NCBI GenBank assembly: GCA_964557005.1
Contig: CAZKYI010000002.1
Span: 124,001 to 188,000, forward strand
DNA: 64,000 nucleotides
Reading direction: 5' to 3'
DNA from: JBECKS01 sp964557005
GTDB lineage: Bacteria; Pseudomonadota; Gammaproteobacteria; Pseudomonadales; JBECKS01
How positions within the stretch are numbered: position 1 is the first letter of the stretch; each line of letters begins with the position of its first letter. The notes beneath the pieces were generated by a model. That model saw only the letters and a list, made by a program, of their open reading frames with translations, searched no databases and was not told where the DNA came from. Made by a program: the position numbers and the translations under genes. This document shows positions 25,397 through 33,691 of this stretch, one piece after another.

Positions 25397-26285
25397 TCCT
25401 TATCAGGGTACCGACACCATCGTCGGTGAATACCTCAAGCAATACAGCATGTACAACGCGGCCATCAATAATGTGTGCGCTGTTCACCTGATTTTGTACG
25501 GCTTCAATCGCACATTGAATTTTTGGCAGCATGCCACCGTAAATGGTGCCATCATCAATCAATGCCTGGGTTTGTTCGGTTGAAATGCCAGTGAGCAAGT
25601 TGCCTTGTTTATCCTGAATGCCTTGCACGTTAGTGAGTAAAACCAGTTTTTCTGCCTTGAGCACTTCGGCAACTTTTCCTGCAACCAAATCAGCATTGAT
25701 ATTCAAACTGCGGCCATTAGGGCCAACCCCAATCGGTGCGACAACCGGAATAAAATCTGAAGCGACGAGCATGTCTAATAGATGTGTGTTGATATGTTCA
25801 ACTTCGCCGACATGACCAATATCGATAATTTCAGAGGTCTGGGTTTCGGGGCTGTTTTGTTTGATGGTGAGTTTTTTTGCGGTAATCAGTTTTCCATCTT
25901 TGCCCGTCAAGCCAATGGCCTGCCCACCGTGGGCGTTAATCAGATTAACAATTTCCTTGTTAACCAGTCCGCCAAGTACCATTTCTACTACGTCCATGGT
26001 TTCATCGTCGGTAACACGCATACCGGAAACAAACTCACTTTTTTTGCCAAGCTTGTCAAGCAAGTTGGCAATTTGTGGGCCACCGCCATGCACAACAATG
26101 GGATTGATGCCTACCTGTTTCAGTAACACAATGTCACGTGCGAAACTTGCTTTCAGGTTTTGGTCAGTCATGGCGTTACCGCCATATTTTATCACAATGG
26201 TTTTACCTGAGAATTTTTGCAAATAAGGAAGCGCTTCAACAAGAATGTTGGCTCTATCGCTGGCACTCAAATTATCTTTATTCAT
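25389..26285 (-). CDS. argB: Acetylglutamate kinase
   Basis: 298 residues from the ATG at 26285 (a TTG at 26294 is also in frame). V-I-K-Y-G-G-N-A-M near residue 30 and V-H-G-G-G-P-Q-I bind the substrates. It phosphorylates N-acetylglutamate, the second step of arginine synthesis. Length about 300 fits the arginine-sensitive, long N-terminal class. Nine bases after algC. Confidence 0.95.
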   Translation of the reverse strand: MNKDNLSASDRANILVEALPYLQKFSGKTIVIKYGGNAMTDQNLKASFARDIVLLKQVGINPIVVHGGGPQIANLLDKLGKKSEFVSGMRVTDDETMDVVEMVLGGLVNKEIVNLINAHGGQAIGLTGKDGKLITAKKLTIKQNSPETQTSEIIDIGHVGEVEHINTHLLDMLVASDFIPVVAPIGVGPNGRSLNINADLVAGKVAEVLKAEKLVLLTNVQGIQDKQGNLLTGISTEQTQALIDDGTIYGGMLPKIQCAIEAVQNQVNSAHIIDGRVVHAVLLEVFTDDGVGTLIRNG

Positions 26286-26294
26286 ATCAATCAA

Positions 26295-28844
26295 CTAGAA
26301 GGGGATATCGAGATCACTTTGGATTTTTAGCAGTTGTTCTTTAAAACGCGCCTGAATTTCTGCAAGCTGCTCTCCGCTTTTTGCTTCAAAACGTGTGACC
26401 AGATTGGCGGTGGTATTTGAGGCACGCACCAAACCCCAACCATAGGCGTAATCAATACGAATACCATCGATATCAGTTTTTGCGCCATCGCCAAAATCAC
26501 CAACAGAAGCGAGCATGGTAATCAAGTCAAATTTGCTTTCATCATCTACTGCGATATTCAATTCGGGTGTTGACACCATTTCAGGGAATTGTGAAAAAAT
26601 TTCATCAACACTTTTGGAATCTGTAGACACAATTTCCAGCAAACGTGCTGCACTGTAAAGGCCATCATCAAAACCATACCAGCGGTCATTAAAGAAAATA
26701 TGACCGCTCATTTCTCCCGCCAGTTGTGCACCGCTTTCCATCAATTTTGCCTTAATCAGCGAATGACCGGTTTTCCACATCAGAGGGCGGCCACCTTGCT
26801 TGCGAATAGTATCGGCGAGGGTGTTGCTGCATTTCACATCAAAAATAATATCTGCCCCCGGATTTCTTAACAAAATGTCTTTCGCATACAACATCATCAA
26901 ACGATCAGGCCAGATAATTTTTCCGGTATTGGTGACAATGCCCAGGCGATCGCCATCACCATCAAAAGCAATTCCCAGGTGTGCTTTTGTTTGCTGAACC
27001 TTCGCAATTAAATCCTGAAGGTTTGCAGGTTGGCCTGGATCAGGATGGTGATTGGGAAAATTCCCATCAACTTCGTTGTAAAGCGGTGTAACATGACAGC
27101 CGATGGTTTCAAACAGTTTTTCTGCCATAACACCTGTCACACCATTGCCGCAATCAATCACAACATTCATGGGTTGTGCAAGAATCACATCGTTTTCGAT
27201 GGTTGCGATATAGGCATCCATCACGTCCTGTGTGCTTGCATTGCCTTCACCGCTGGCAAGATTGTCGGACTCAATCGCCTGCCTGAGTTTTTGTATGTCG
27301 TTTTCTGCAAGCGTCACGCCGTTGATTACAATTTTCAGGCCGTTGTGATTGGCCGGATTATGACTGCCAGTCAGCATCACACCTGAACGCGCATCCAGCG
27401 TTTTGCAGGCAAAATACAATATGGGTGTAGGCACCATACCAATGTCAATGACATCGGCTCCGCTTGCAAGAATGCCCTGTTTCAAAGCTTCCGATAAGGT
27501 GGGGCCAGACAAGCGCCCATCGCGAGCAATGATGACGGTGTTTTCTCCCTGAGCAATGGATTCACTGCCGATGGCCTGACCGATTAGTTTTACGCCCTCC
27601 GCAGTCAGGGTTTCATCAACGATGCCACGAATGTCATAGGCTCTGAAAATGGAAGGACTAATTTTTGAACTATCGCTATCAACCACTTCGGGCAGGTTGC
27701 TGCCACCAAATAAATTTTCGTCGCCTGAACTGATATCGATGTCAAAATTTTCATCTTTTTTGTGAGCTGGTTTGCGGACGTTTGAAGATTTGCCTGAGGG
27801 TGTAAACTGGATTTCGGCAAGTTGAGTATAGAGCGCTTTCAACAAGGTTGTTTTGAACAAATTACTATCAATGATTTTCTGACCACTACTTCTAACAAAT
27901 TCGTATATTAGACTTGAATCAGCGGAGAAACTGTTTTTAAGCATGCTAACGACGATGACAGCAGCCAGTGCTGTGAACCCAATAAATACACCAAAAATCA
28001 ACGCAATAGCTAAATAGACATTTTGTAAAAGCATTTCTTTCTGATTGGAAATATATTCCACCTTCCAGCTTGGATGGAGGGTATCAATGACTTGTTTGTT
28101 TTTCTGTTGAGCAACCGTACCAATTTTATAAAAGTCCTGTTTATCGCCTCTTTCGAAAGTTTGTGTCAGATTAACCTGAGTGTTGGCGAGTACTTTATTC
28201 GGGAGATTGGCAAAAACTTTTTCTGCAGAATAAGAAGCAAGAATGGTGTACAAAAGCTCATTGGTTACAGGATGTCTGATTGCACTTGCAACACTGAAAT
28301 AATCGCCTTTTACATCCTTGTAATAAAGGGGAAACATGGTTGTATTACTTTCGGCAGCCAGCAGCTGTTTTTGTGTGGCAAAATTAACGGGAGGATAGCT
28401 GTCTCTGTCAATATCATATTGACCGAATAGAAAAATCTTTATATCCATGCTATCAGGTAAATTTCGCTTGATAGATTCTTGCAAGTCCCTGATTGCATTT
28501 TCATCCAATGCAAAAAATCGGCTGTCATTTGCTACAAAATCACTTAATTTACGAACCTCCTTTTGCATCAGGGTAACTTGCAAATTCACCATTTTGGTGT
28601 AGGAGTCAAGCAGTTGCTGTTTAACCAGCTCATTATTTTCAACAATCATTTCCTGCGCTTTCCAGAATAAAATTCCGGAAATGAGCGATGCTGCAATGGT
28701 TGCACTGACGACCAGAATAATCAGGCTTGAAAGAAAGGTGTTGTCTACAGATTTTTTCCCTTTTGGCACTTTGGTTTTTTCAACTATTTTTTCGGCAGGT
28801 TTTGCCTTCTCTGATGTTTCTGTTTTTTGTTTTTTGTTAATCAC
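26295..28844 (-). CDS. algC: Phosphomannomutase/phosphoglucomutase (AlgC) with N-terminal membrane sensor-like region
   Basis: 849 residues. The C-terminal ~450 residues are an intact alpha-D-phosphohexomutase: catalytic T-G-S-H-N-P with the phosphoserine, metal loop D-G-D-G-D-R-L and sugar loop G-E-M-S-G-H. It interconverts mannose/glucose 6- and 1-phosphates for LPS, alginate-like polymers and rhamnose. The first ~390 residues add a Lys-rich tail, a helix (~35-60), a periplasmic domain of about 210 residues, a second helix (~275-300) and a charged linker. This layout resembles a Cache-type sensor module and is seen in the long AlgC proteins of Pseudomonas. The role of the membrane part is unknown. 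coaBC ends 24 bases upstream; dut, usual between them in Pseudomonas, is absent here. Confidence 0.93.
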   Translation of the reverse strand: MINKKQKTETSEKAKPAEKIVEKTKVPKGKKSVDNTFLSSLIILVVSATIAASLISGILFWKAQEMIVENNELVKQQLLDSYTKMVNLQVTLMQKEVRKLSDFVANDSRFFALDENAIRDLQESIKRNLPDSMDIKIFLFGQYDIDRDSYPPVNFATQKQLLAAESNTTMFPLYYKDVKGDYFSVASAIRHPVTNELLYTILASYSAEKVFANLPNKVLANTQVNLTQTFERGDKQDFYKIGTVAQQKNKQVIDTLHPSWKVEYISNQKEMLLQNVYLAIALIFGVFIGFTALAAVIVVSMLKNSFSADSSLIYEFVRSSGQKIIDSNLFKTTLLKALYTQLAEIQFTPSGKSSNVRKPAHKKDENFDIDISSGDENLFGGSNLPEVVDSDSSKISPSIFRAYDIRGIVDETLTAEGVKLIGQAIGSESIAQGENTVIIARDGRLSGPTLSEALKQGILASGADVIDIGMVPTPILYFACKTLDARSGVMLTGSHNPANHNGLKIVINGVTLAENDIQKLRQAIESDNLASGEGNASTQDVMDAYIATIENDVILAQPMNVVIDCGNGVTGVMAEKLFETIGCHVTPLYNEVDGNFPNHHPDPGQPANLQDLIAKVQQTKAHLGIAFDGDGDRLGIVTNTGKIIWPDRLMMLYAKDILLRNPGADIIFDVKCSNTLADTIRKQGGRPLMWKTGHSLIKAKLMESGAQLAGEMSGHIFFNDRWYGFDDGLYSAARLLEIVSTDSKSVDEIFSQFPEMVSTPELNIAVDDESKFDLITMLASVGDFGDGAKTDIDGIRIDYAYGWGLVRASNTTANLVTRFEAKSGEQLAEIQARFKEQLLKIQSDLDIPF

Positions 28845-28868
28845 GACACTTCTCTCTTTAAAAATGCT

Positions 28869-30086
28869 TTATAAAAGGGGCACGATAACTTCAATAATGC
28901 GTTGAGCCAAAACGTATTTGCTTGCTTGTTGTAACTCACAAGAATTTATCTGCTTGCCTTCAGGATAAAACAATCGAATGGCATTGGATTCACTGTTAAA
29001 ACCAATGCCAGGTTTGCTGATGTCATTGGCGGCAATCATATTCAAATTCTTGCGTGCAAGTTTATCGCGCGCATTTTGCTCAAGGTTTTGGGACTCTGCT
29101 GCAAAACCCAGAATAAACGAAGGGCGCTGTTCCAGTTTGGCAACTTCGCTCACGATGTCGGGGTTTTTAACCAGACGAAGGTTGAGCGTATCCTGATTGC
29201 TTTCTTTTTTTATTTTTTGTTCTTGATACTGTTCAGGGCGATAGTCTGCTACCGCAGCACAGGCAATAAATATATCACAAGCGGATGCGAGTTTAAGGCT
29301 GGCCTCATACATTTCTAAAGCCGAGCTTACGTTGTGGCGATTTGCGCGATCAGGTGTTGCCAGATTGACCGGACCCGCAATCAAATCAACTTGTGCACCA
29401 GCATCCAAAGCCGCCTGAGCAAGTGCAAACCCCATTTTTCCCGAACTGTGGTTGCTGATATAGCGTACAGGATCAATGGCTTCGCGGGTTGGCCCCGCAG
29501 TGATAACCACCCGTTTCCCCGACAGCAATTTATTTTCAAATTGTTGCGCACACGCCAGCAGAATTTGATCCGGCTCTTCCATTCTGCCTGCACCGGTTTC
29601 ACCACACGCCTGCTCACCTTCTGCGGGGCCAATCAGCGAAAAGCCCTGTGCTTTTAATTGGCTAACATTGGTTTGAGTGCTGGGGTTTTCCCACATTTTG
29701 GTATTCATTGCCGGTGCCAGAAGTTTTTTGGCTGTGCTTGCAAGTACCAGTGTGCTGAGCAGGTCATCGGCTTTACCACTTGCAAACTGTGCCAGCATGT
29801 TGGCGGTGGCAGGCGCAACGATAATCAAGTCAGCCCATCTTGCCAGTTCGATATGCCCCATAGCGGCTTCAGCTTCGTGATCCAGCAAAGAAGTATGTAC
29901 AGGATTGCCAGAAAGCGCCTGCAAGGTCATGGGTGTAATGAATTCCTGGGCACCGTGAGTCATCACCACGCGCACCTGCGCCCCCGCTTTTTTCAGGGCG
30001 CGGCAGAGTTCAGCGCTTTTGTAGGCGGCAATGCCACCACAAATGCCGAGCAGTATGCGTTTGTTGCCAAGCGAGTTCAGAGTCAT
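28869..30086 (-). CDS. coaBC: Bifunctional phosphopantothenoylcysteine decarboxylase / phosphopantothenate-cysteine ligase
   Basis: 405 residues from the ATG at 30086; the TTG at 30119 lies further upstream. The N-terminal flavoprotein CoaC has G-I-A-A-Y-K, the catalytic His in H-I-E-L-A-R-W, P-A-M-N and the Cys of G-E-Q-A-C-G-E. The C-terminal CoaB starts at about 190 (V-V-I-T-A-G-P-T-R-E-A-I-D-P). It performs two steps of coenzyme A synthesis. First gene of the coaBC-algC-argB-slmA run, divergent from radC. Confidence 0.96.
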   Translation of the reverse strand: MTLNSLGNKRILLGICGGIAAYKSAELCRALKKAGAQVRVVMTHGAQEFITPMTLQALSGNPVHTSLLDHEAEAAMGHIELARWADLIIVAPATANMLAQFASGKADDLLSTLVLASTAKKLLAPAMNTKMWENPSTQTNVSQLKAQGFSLIGPAEGEQACGETGAGRMEEPDQILLACAQQFENKLLSGKRVVITAGPTREAIDPVRYISNHSSGKMGFALAQAALDAGAQVDLIAGPVNLATPDRANRHNVSSALEMYEASLKLASACDIFIACAAVADYRPEQYQEQKIKKESNQDTLNLRLVKNPDIVSEVAKLEQRPSFILGFAAESQNLEQNARDKLARKNLNMIAANDISKPGIGFNSESNAIRLFYPEGKQINSCELQQASKYVLAQRIIEVIVPLL

Positions 30087-30290
30087 AAGGGTATGTTCTT
30101 GGGGGTGGTTGAAAGACAAGGTATTTGAATGACTGTCTTTTAACGTGAGTAAGTTATTACCAATGTACTTTTGGGGTGCTCAACCTTACCACTGCTTTCG
30201 GGCTTTTTTAAGAACTAACGCTTGTGATTTTTTTACAATCTTGGCATAAACGCCACGCTTGGGAGGCCACACATTTTAAGGAGAATCATC

Positions 30291-30965
30291 ATGTCAATCA
30301 GTCATTGGCCAGAGCAGGAACGTCCACGAGAAAAACTCATGCACTTGGGTGCACAGGCGCTTTCTGATGCCGAGTTACTTGCCATTTTGATTCGCAGTGG
30401 TTCAGCAGGGCAGTCTGCGGTCAGTTTGGGCAGAACCCTGATTTCAGCACATGGCGGTTTGCGTCAGGTGATGGATCTGAGTCTGGAAGACATGTGTCAG
30501 CATAAGGGCGTGGGACCTGTGACCTACAGTTTATTGCAGGCGTGTCTTGAACTGGGGCGGCGCTACCTTGAGCAGGGAATCAGAAATGATATTGCCTTGA
30601 CTGGTTCACAGGAAACACGCCGTTTTTTGCGCTCGAAATTGCGCCATAGAAATCAGGAAGTGTTCGCCTGTTTATTTCTTGATGCGTGCCACAGGGTGCT
30701 GAAATATGAAGAGCTGTTTTTTGGAACCATCGATGCCGCTGCTGTGTATCCAAGACAGGTGGTATCGAAGGCGATAGAGCTAAAGGCAGCGGCAGTGATT
30801 TTCAGCCATAACCATCCATCGGGTTTTGCCGAGCCGAGCTATTCTGATCGACAGATAACCAAAACCCTGATTCAGGCACTCGATTTGATTGATGTGAAGG
30901 TGCTTGATCATGTGGTTGTCGGGGATACAGAAGAGGTTTCCTTTGCAGAAAGAGGCTTGCTTTAA
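30291..30965 (+). CDS. radC: RadC family protein (JAMM/MPN fold)
   Basis: 224 residues. N-terminal helix-hairpin-helix region (about 20-90), then the JAMM motif: V-F-A-C-L-F-L-D, S-H-N-H-P-S-G and S-Y-S-D. Despite the name, its role in DNA repair is unproven. Upstream of rpmB, as in many gammaproteobacteria; ribosome site AAGGAG is strong. Confidence 0.95.
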   Translation: MSISHWPEQERPREKLMHLGAQALSDAELLAILIRSGSAGQSAVSLGRTLISAHGGLRQVMDLSLEDMCQHKGVGPVTYSLLQACLELGRRYLEQGIRNDIALTGSQETRRFLRSKLRHRNQEVFACLFLDACHRVLKYEELFFGTIDAAAVYPRQVVSKAIELKAAAVIFSHNHPSGFAEPSYSDRQITKTLIQALDLIDVKVLDHVVVGDTEEVSFAERGLL

Positions 30966-31102
30966 GCTAAAGCGCTTGAGCTTGAAAGGGCTTTTTGATA
31001 TAAAGCTCAGCCCTCAAATTGCCCCCTCGCCCCTGTTTATCTGGCTTGTGGGTGTATGAGTCAGATGTTGATTTGAATTTTGTGATTTTGGAGTAGGCCG
31101 CA

Positions 31103-31339
31103 ATGTCTAAAGTATGTCAGGTAACAGGTAAAAAACCGGTTACTGGAAACAATGTTTCTCACGCTCATAACAAAACCCGCCGACGTTTTGAGCCAAATTT
31201 GCATTACCACCGTTTTTGGGTTGGAAGCGAAAATCGTTTTGTGCGTTTAAGAGTTTCTGCCAAAGGTATGCGTATTATTGATAAAAAAGGCATTGAGAGC
31301 GTATTGAAAGACATGCGTGCTCAAGGCCAAAAAATCTAG
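31103..31339 (+). CDS. rpmB: 50S ribosomal protein L28
   Basis: 78 residues. S-K-V-C-Q-V-T-G-K-K-P and N-V-S-H-A-H-N-K-T-R-R-R-F are canonical. It has only one cysteine and no CxxC pairs, so it is the zinc-free form. Followed by rpmG 26 bases later. Confidence 0.97.
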   Translation: MSKVCQVTGKKPVTGNNVSHAHNKTRRRFEPNLHYHRFWVGSENRFVRLRVSAKGMRIIDKKGIESVLKDMRAQGQKI

Positions 31340-31365
31340 GCAAAAAAAACAGTAGAGAGATTCCC

Positions 31366-31521
31366 ATGAGAGATAAAATTAAACTGGTTTCCAGTGAAGG
31401 CACAGGTCACTTCTACACCACGACCAAAAACAAACGCACCATGACCGAGAAAATGGAAATCAAAAAATACGATCCGGTTGTGCGTAAACACGTTATTTAT
31501 AAAGAAGCCAAAATCAAGTAA
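31366..31521 (+). CDS. rpmG: 50S ribosomal protein L33
   Basis: 51 residues, translated by hand: begins M-R-D-K-I-K-L-V-S-S-E-G-T-G-H-F-Y and ends Y-K-E-A-K-I-K. No cysteines, so a zinc-independent L33. AGAGAG ribosome site upstream. Forms an operon with rpmB and ends in a strong terminator. Confidence 0.97.
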   Translation: MRDKIKLVSSEGTGHFYTTTKNKRTMTEKMEIKKYDPVVRKHVIYKEAKIK

Positions 31522-31539
31522 TTCCCCTTTCCTTAGCTG

Positions 31540-31590
31540 GCAAGCTCGAGCATGTTGTTTTTAATGGATGCTTGAGCTTGCATTTTTTTC
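31540..31590 (+). terminator. Intrinsic terminator after rpmG
   Basis: GCAAGCTCGAGCAT (31540-31553) pairs with ATGCTTGAGCTTGC (31568-31581, one G-U-type mismatch), followed by A and seven T. Confidence 0.88.
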
Positions 31591-31643
31591 TCCCTTCCTG
31601 ATTATTCAATTTCATTCATAAGGCTTGATGCGCTTGTCTCGAT

Positions 31644-32459
31644 ATGCCTGAACTTCCTGAAGTTGAAACCACCTTGTCGGGTATCAAGCCGCATATTCAG
31701 GGCGAGCGTTTAGACCAACTGCTTATTCGCGAACGGCGATTCAGATGGCCGATAGAAGCGGGTCTTGAAAAACGTCTGCAAGGTCAAAAACTGAAAACGC
31801 TGGGGCGACGTTCCAAATATCTGCTACTTCACTTTGAATCAGGCACCTTGTTGCTGCATCTGGGAATGTCCGGTTCGTTGCGCATTCTGCATCAGCCTGT
31901 CAGACCTGAAAAACACGACCATGTGGATTTTGGTTTTGCCAATGGTGTGTTGCTCAGGTTTCGTGATCCACGGCGTTTCGGTGCTTTGGTCTGGGCAGGA
32001 CAACAGTGGCAAAGCCATTCTTTGATTCAGCACCTGGGGCCTGAGCCACTTTCAGAGGCGTTTGACCGTGCTTATCTTTTCGGTAAAAGCCGAAAAAGAA
32101 AGCAGGCAATCAAGCAATTTATTATGGATGCAAGCACGGTTGTGGGCGTGGGAAATATCTATGCCAATGAAGCGTTGTATTACGCAGGGATACACCCGTT
32201 ACGTGAAGCTGGTAGCTTATCCAGCAAGCGTTTGGCAGTGCTGGTGGATACCATCAGGCAGGTACTGGAGCGAGCGATTGTGGCTGGAGGCACAACCTTG
32301 AAGGATTTTGAAAGCCCTGAAGGAAAGCGGGGCTATTTTGTGCAGGAACTGGCAGTTTATGGAAGGAAGGGTCAGCCCTGTATGTGCTGTGGCAACTTAT
32401 TGGAAGAAATCAGGCTCAATCAGCGTTCTACGGTGTTTTGTGGTCGTTGCCAAAAATAG
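31644..32459 (+). CDS. mutM: Formamidopyrimidine-DNA glycosylase
   Basis: 271 residues. Starts M-P-E-L-P-E-V-E-T, so Pro2 and Glu3 are the catalytic residues after Met removal. K-near-60 (R-R-S-K-Y) is conserved, and a C-terminal zinc finger has two CxxC pairs (C-M-C-C-G, then C-G-R-C). It excises 8-oxoguanine and FaPy lesions. Confidence 0.97.
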   Translation: MPELPEVETTLSGIKPHIQGERLDQLLIRERRFRWPIEAGLEKRLQGQKLKTLGRRSKYLLLHFESGTLLLHLGMSGSLRILHQPVRPEKHDHVDFGFANGVLLRFRDPRRFGALVWAGQQWQSHSLIQHLGPEPLSEAFDRAYLFGKSRKRKQAIKQFIMDASTVVGVGNIYANEALYYAGIHPLREAGSLSSKRLAVLVDTIRQVLERAIVAGGTTLKDFESPEGKRGYFVQELAVYGRKGQPCMCCGNLLEEIRLNQRSTVFCGRCQK

Positions 32460-32527
32460 CGATTTGCAGATTTAAGCTTGGCTAGGGCTTGATTCGCAGG
32501 TTAGAATGCTGAATTATTAAGGACTTA

Positions 32528-32592
32528 TCGTAGAAAGTGAAAAAACTACTTTAACAATAAGATTCTTTATAAACGGGTTTTCGTAGAAAGTG
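32528..32592 (+). repeat. Two 12-bp direct repeats upstream of the small secreted protein gene
   Basis: TCGTAGAAAGTG occurs at 32528-32539 and again at 32581-32592, 53 bases apart (about five helical turns). A GTTTTATAAAAC palindrome overlaps the second copy's end. These look like regulatory sites for the gene at 32642, but the regulator is unknown. The remainder of 32460-32641 shows no other feature. Confidence 0.45.
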
Positions 32593-32641
32593 TTTTATAA
32601 AACCAATAATAAATAGAGCCATATCTGGAACGGAAATAGCC

Positions 32642-33007
32642 ATGAACAAGCAACCTAAACTTCCAAAAGTCTCTCACGTGATTTCAGTCGTCAGAAAACT
32701 GATTTTATCTTTCACCCTTTGCCTTACCTTGGTCGTACCAGCTTTAAGCCATGCAGGCAGGATTGATGAGCCGCCGACGCCAGCAGCCATGATTGGCGAT
32801 ATTATGGTCAGACCCATCATGGCAGGTGCGACGGTGATTGGTGCAGGGTTATGGGTAGCTACGCTGCCTTTTTCTCTTTTGGGTGGTAACGCTGGACAGG
32901 CTGGAGACGTATTGGTAGTCAAACCGTTTCAGGCAACCTTTTTGCGTTGTTTGGGCTGCACCAATGCCAACTCAGGTGCTTTTGGTGGTTCACGACCAGT
33001 TGAGTGA
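32642..33007 (+). CDS. Small exported protein of unknown function
   Basis: 121 residues. A signal peptide of about 39 residues ends at S-H-A-G. The mature part contains V-R-P-I-M-A-G-A-T-V-I-G-A-G and L-P-F-S-L-L-G-G-N, giving one hydrophobic membrane-spanning segment (about 55-80). It resembles a small conserved family in Pseudomonas and Acinetobacter, often misnamed multidrug transporter. No known function. Confidence 0.65.
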   Translation: MNKQPKLPKVSHVISVVRKLILSFTLCLTLVVPALSHAGRIDEPPTPAAMIGDIMVRPIMAGATVIGAGLWVATLPFSLLGGNAGQAGDVLVVKPFQATFLRCLGCTNANSGAFGGSRPVE

Positions 33008-33037
33008 GTGAAATCGGGCAGTAAACGATAAAAATCT

Positions 33038-33065
33038 AAAAAGGCAGACAGGGTTCTGCCTTTTT
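33038..33065. terminator. Bidirectional terminator between the small exported protein gene and coaD
   Basis: AAAAAGGCAGA (33038-33048) pairs with TCTGCCTTTTT (33055-33065). The arrangement serves both convergent genes. Confidence 0.88.
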
Positions 33066-33074
33066 ATTTTGTAC

Positions 33075-33557
33075 TTATTTTTTGAATTTCTGTATCAAGG
33101 CTTTGGCAACAGGTTCGGTTACGAAGGGGCTGATGTCGCCATTCAGAGAAGCGATTTCCCGAATAAGGCTGGATGAAACGTAAGTCAGACTTTCAGAGGG
33201 TGTTAGAAAAACGGTTTCAATGCGTTGAGCCAGTTTGCGATTCATGTAGGCAAGTTGGAATTCATATTCAAAATCCGTCACGCTACGAATTCCGCGAATA
33301 ATGATGTTTGCTTTTTGCTCAAGTGCAAATTGTGTTAATAGTATGTTAAAACCAACCACCTCAACGTTATGCAGGTGGGCGACAGAACGACGAGCCAAAT
33401 CAATTCTTTCAGACAAAGTGAAGAGAGGAGATTTTTTTTCACTCGATGCAATGGCGATAACAACATTGTCAAAAAGTTTTGAAGCTCTTTCAGTAATATC
33501 AACATGGCCTTGGGTAATTGGATCAAAGGTACCAGGATAAAGTGCGCGAGTGCTCAT
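33075..33557 (-). CDS. coaD: Phosphopantetheine adenylyltransferase
   Basis: 160 residues. The nucleotidyltransferase motif G-T-F-D-P-I-T-Q-G-H near the N-terminus and the S-S-S-L-I-R-E-I-A motif near residue 130 are intact. It makes dephospho-CoA from 4'-phosphopantetheine and ATP, the penultimate CoA step. Single gene. Confidence 0.97.
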   Translation of the reverse strand: MSTRALYPGTFDPITQGHVDITERASKLFDNVVIAIASSEKKSPLFTLSERIDLARRSVAHLHNVEVVGFNILLTQFALEQKANIIIRGIRSVTDFEYEFQLAYMNRKLAQRIETVFLTPSESLTYVSSSLIREIASLNGDISPFVTEPVAKALIQKFKK

Positions 33558-33691
33558 GAAGGGTTCCGAAGATTAGGTTGCGTGAACGTGTAGCGATGGT
33601 AACCAAATCGCCCTGTACTCACAAGCGACTGAAAGGGTGCTTAAAGGTTACCAAAAATAATAACAATGAAATGTATTAAAGAGATTTTTTT

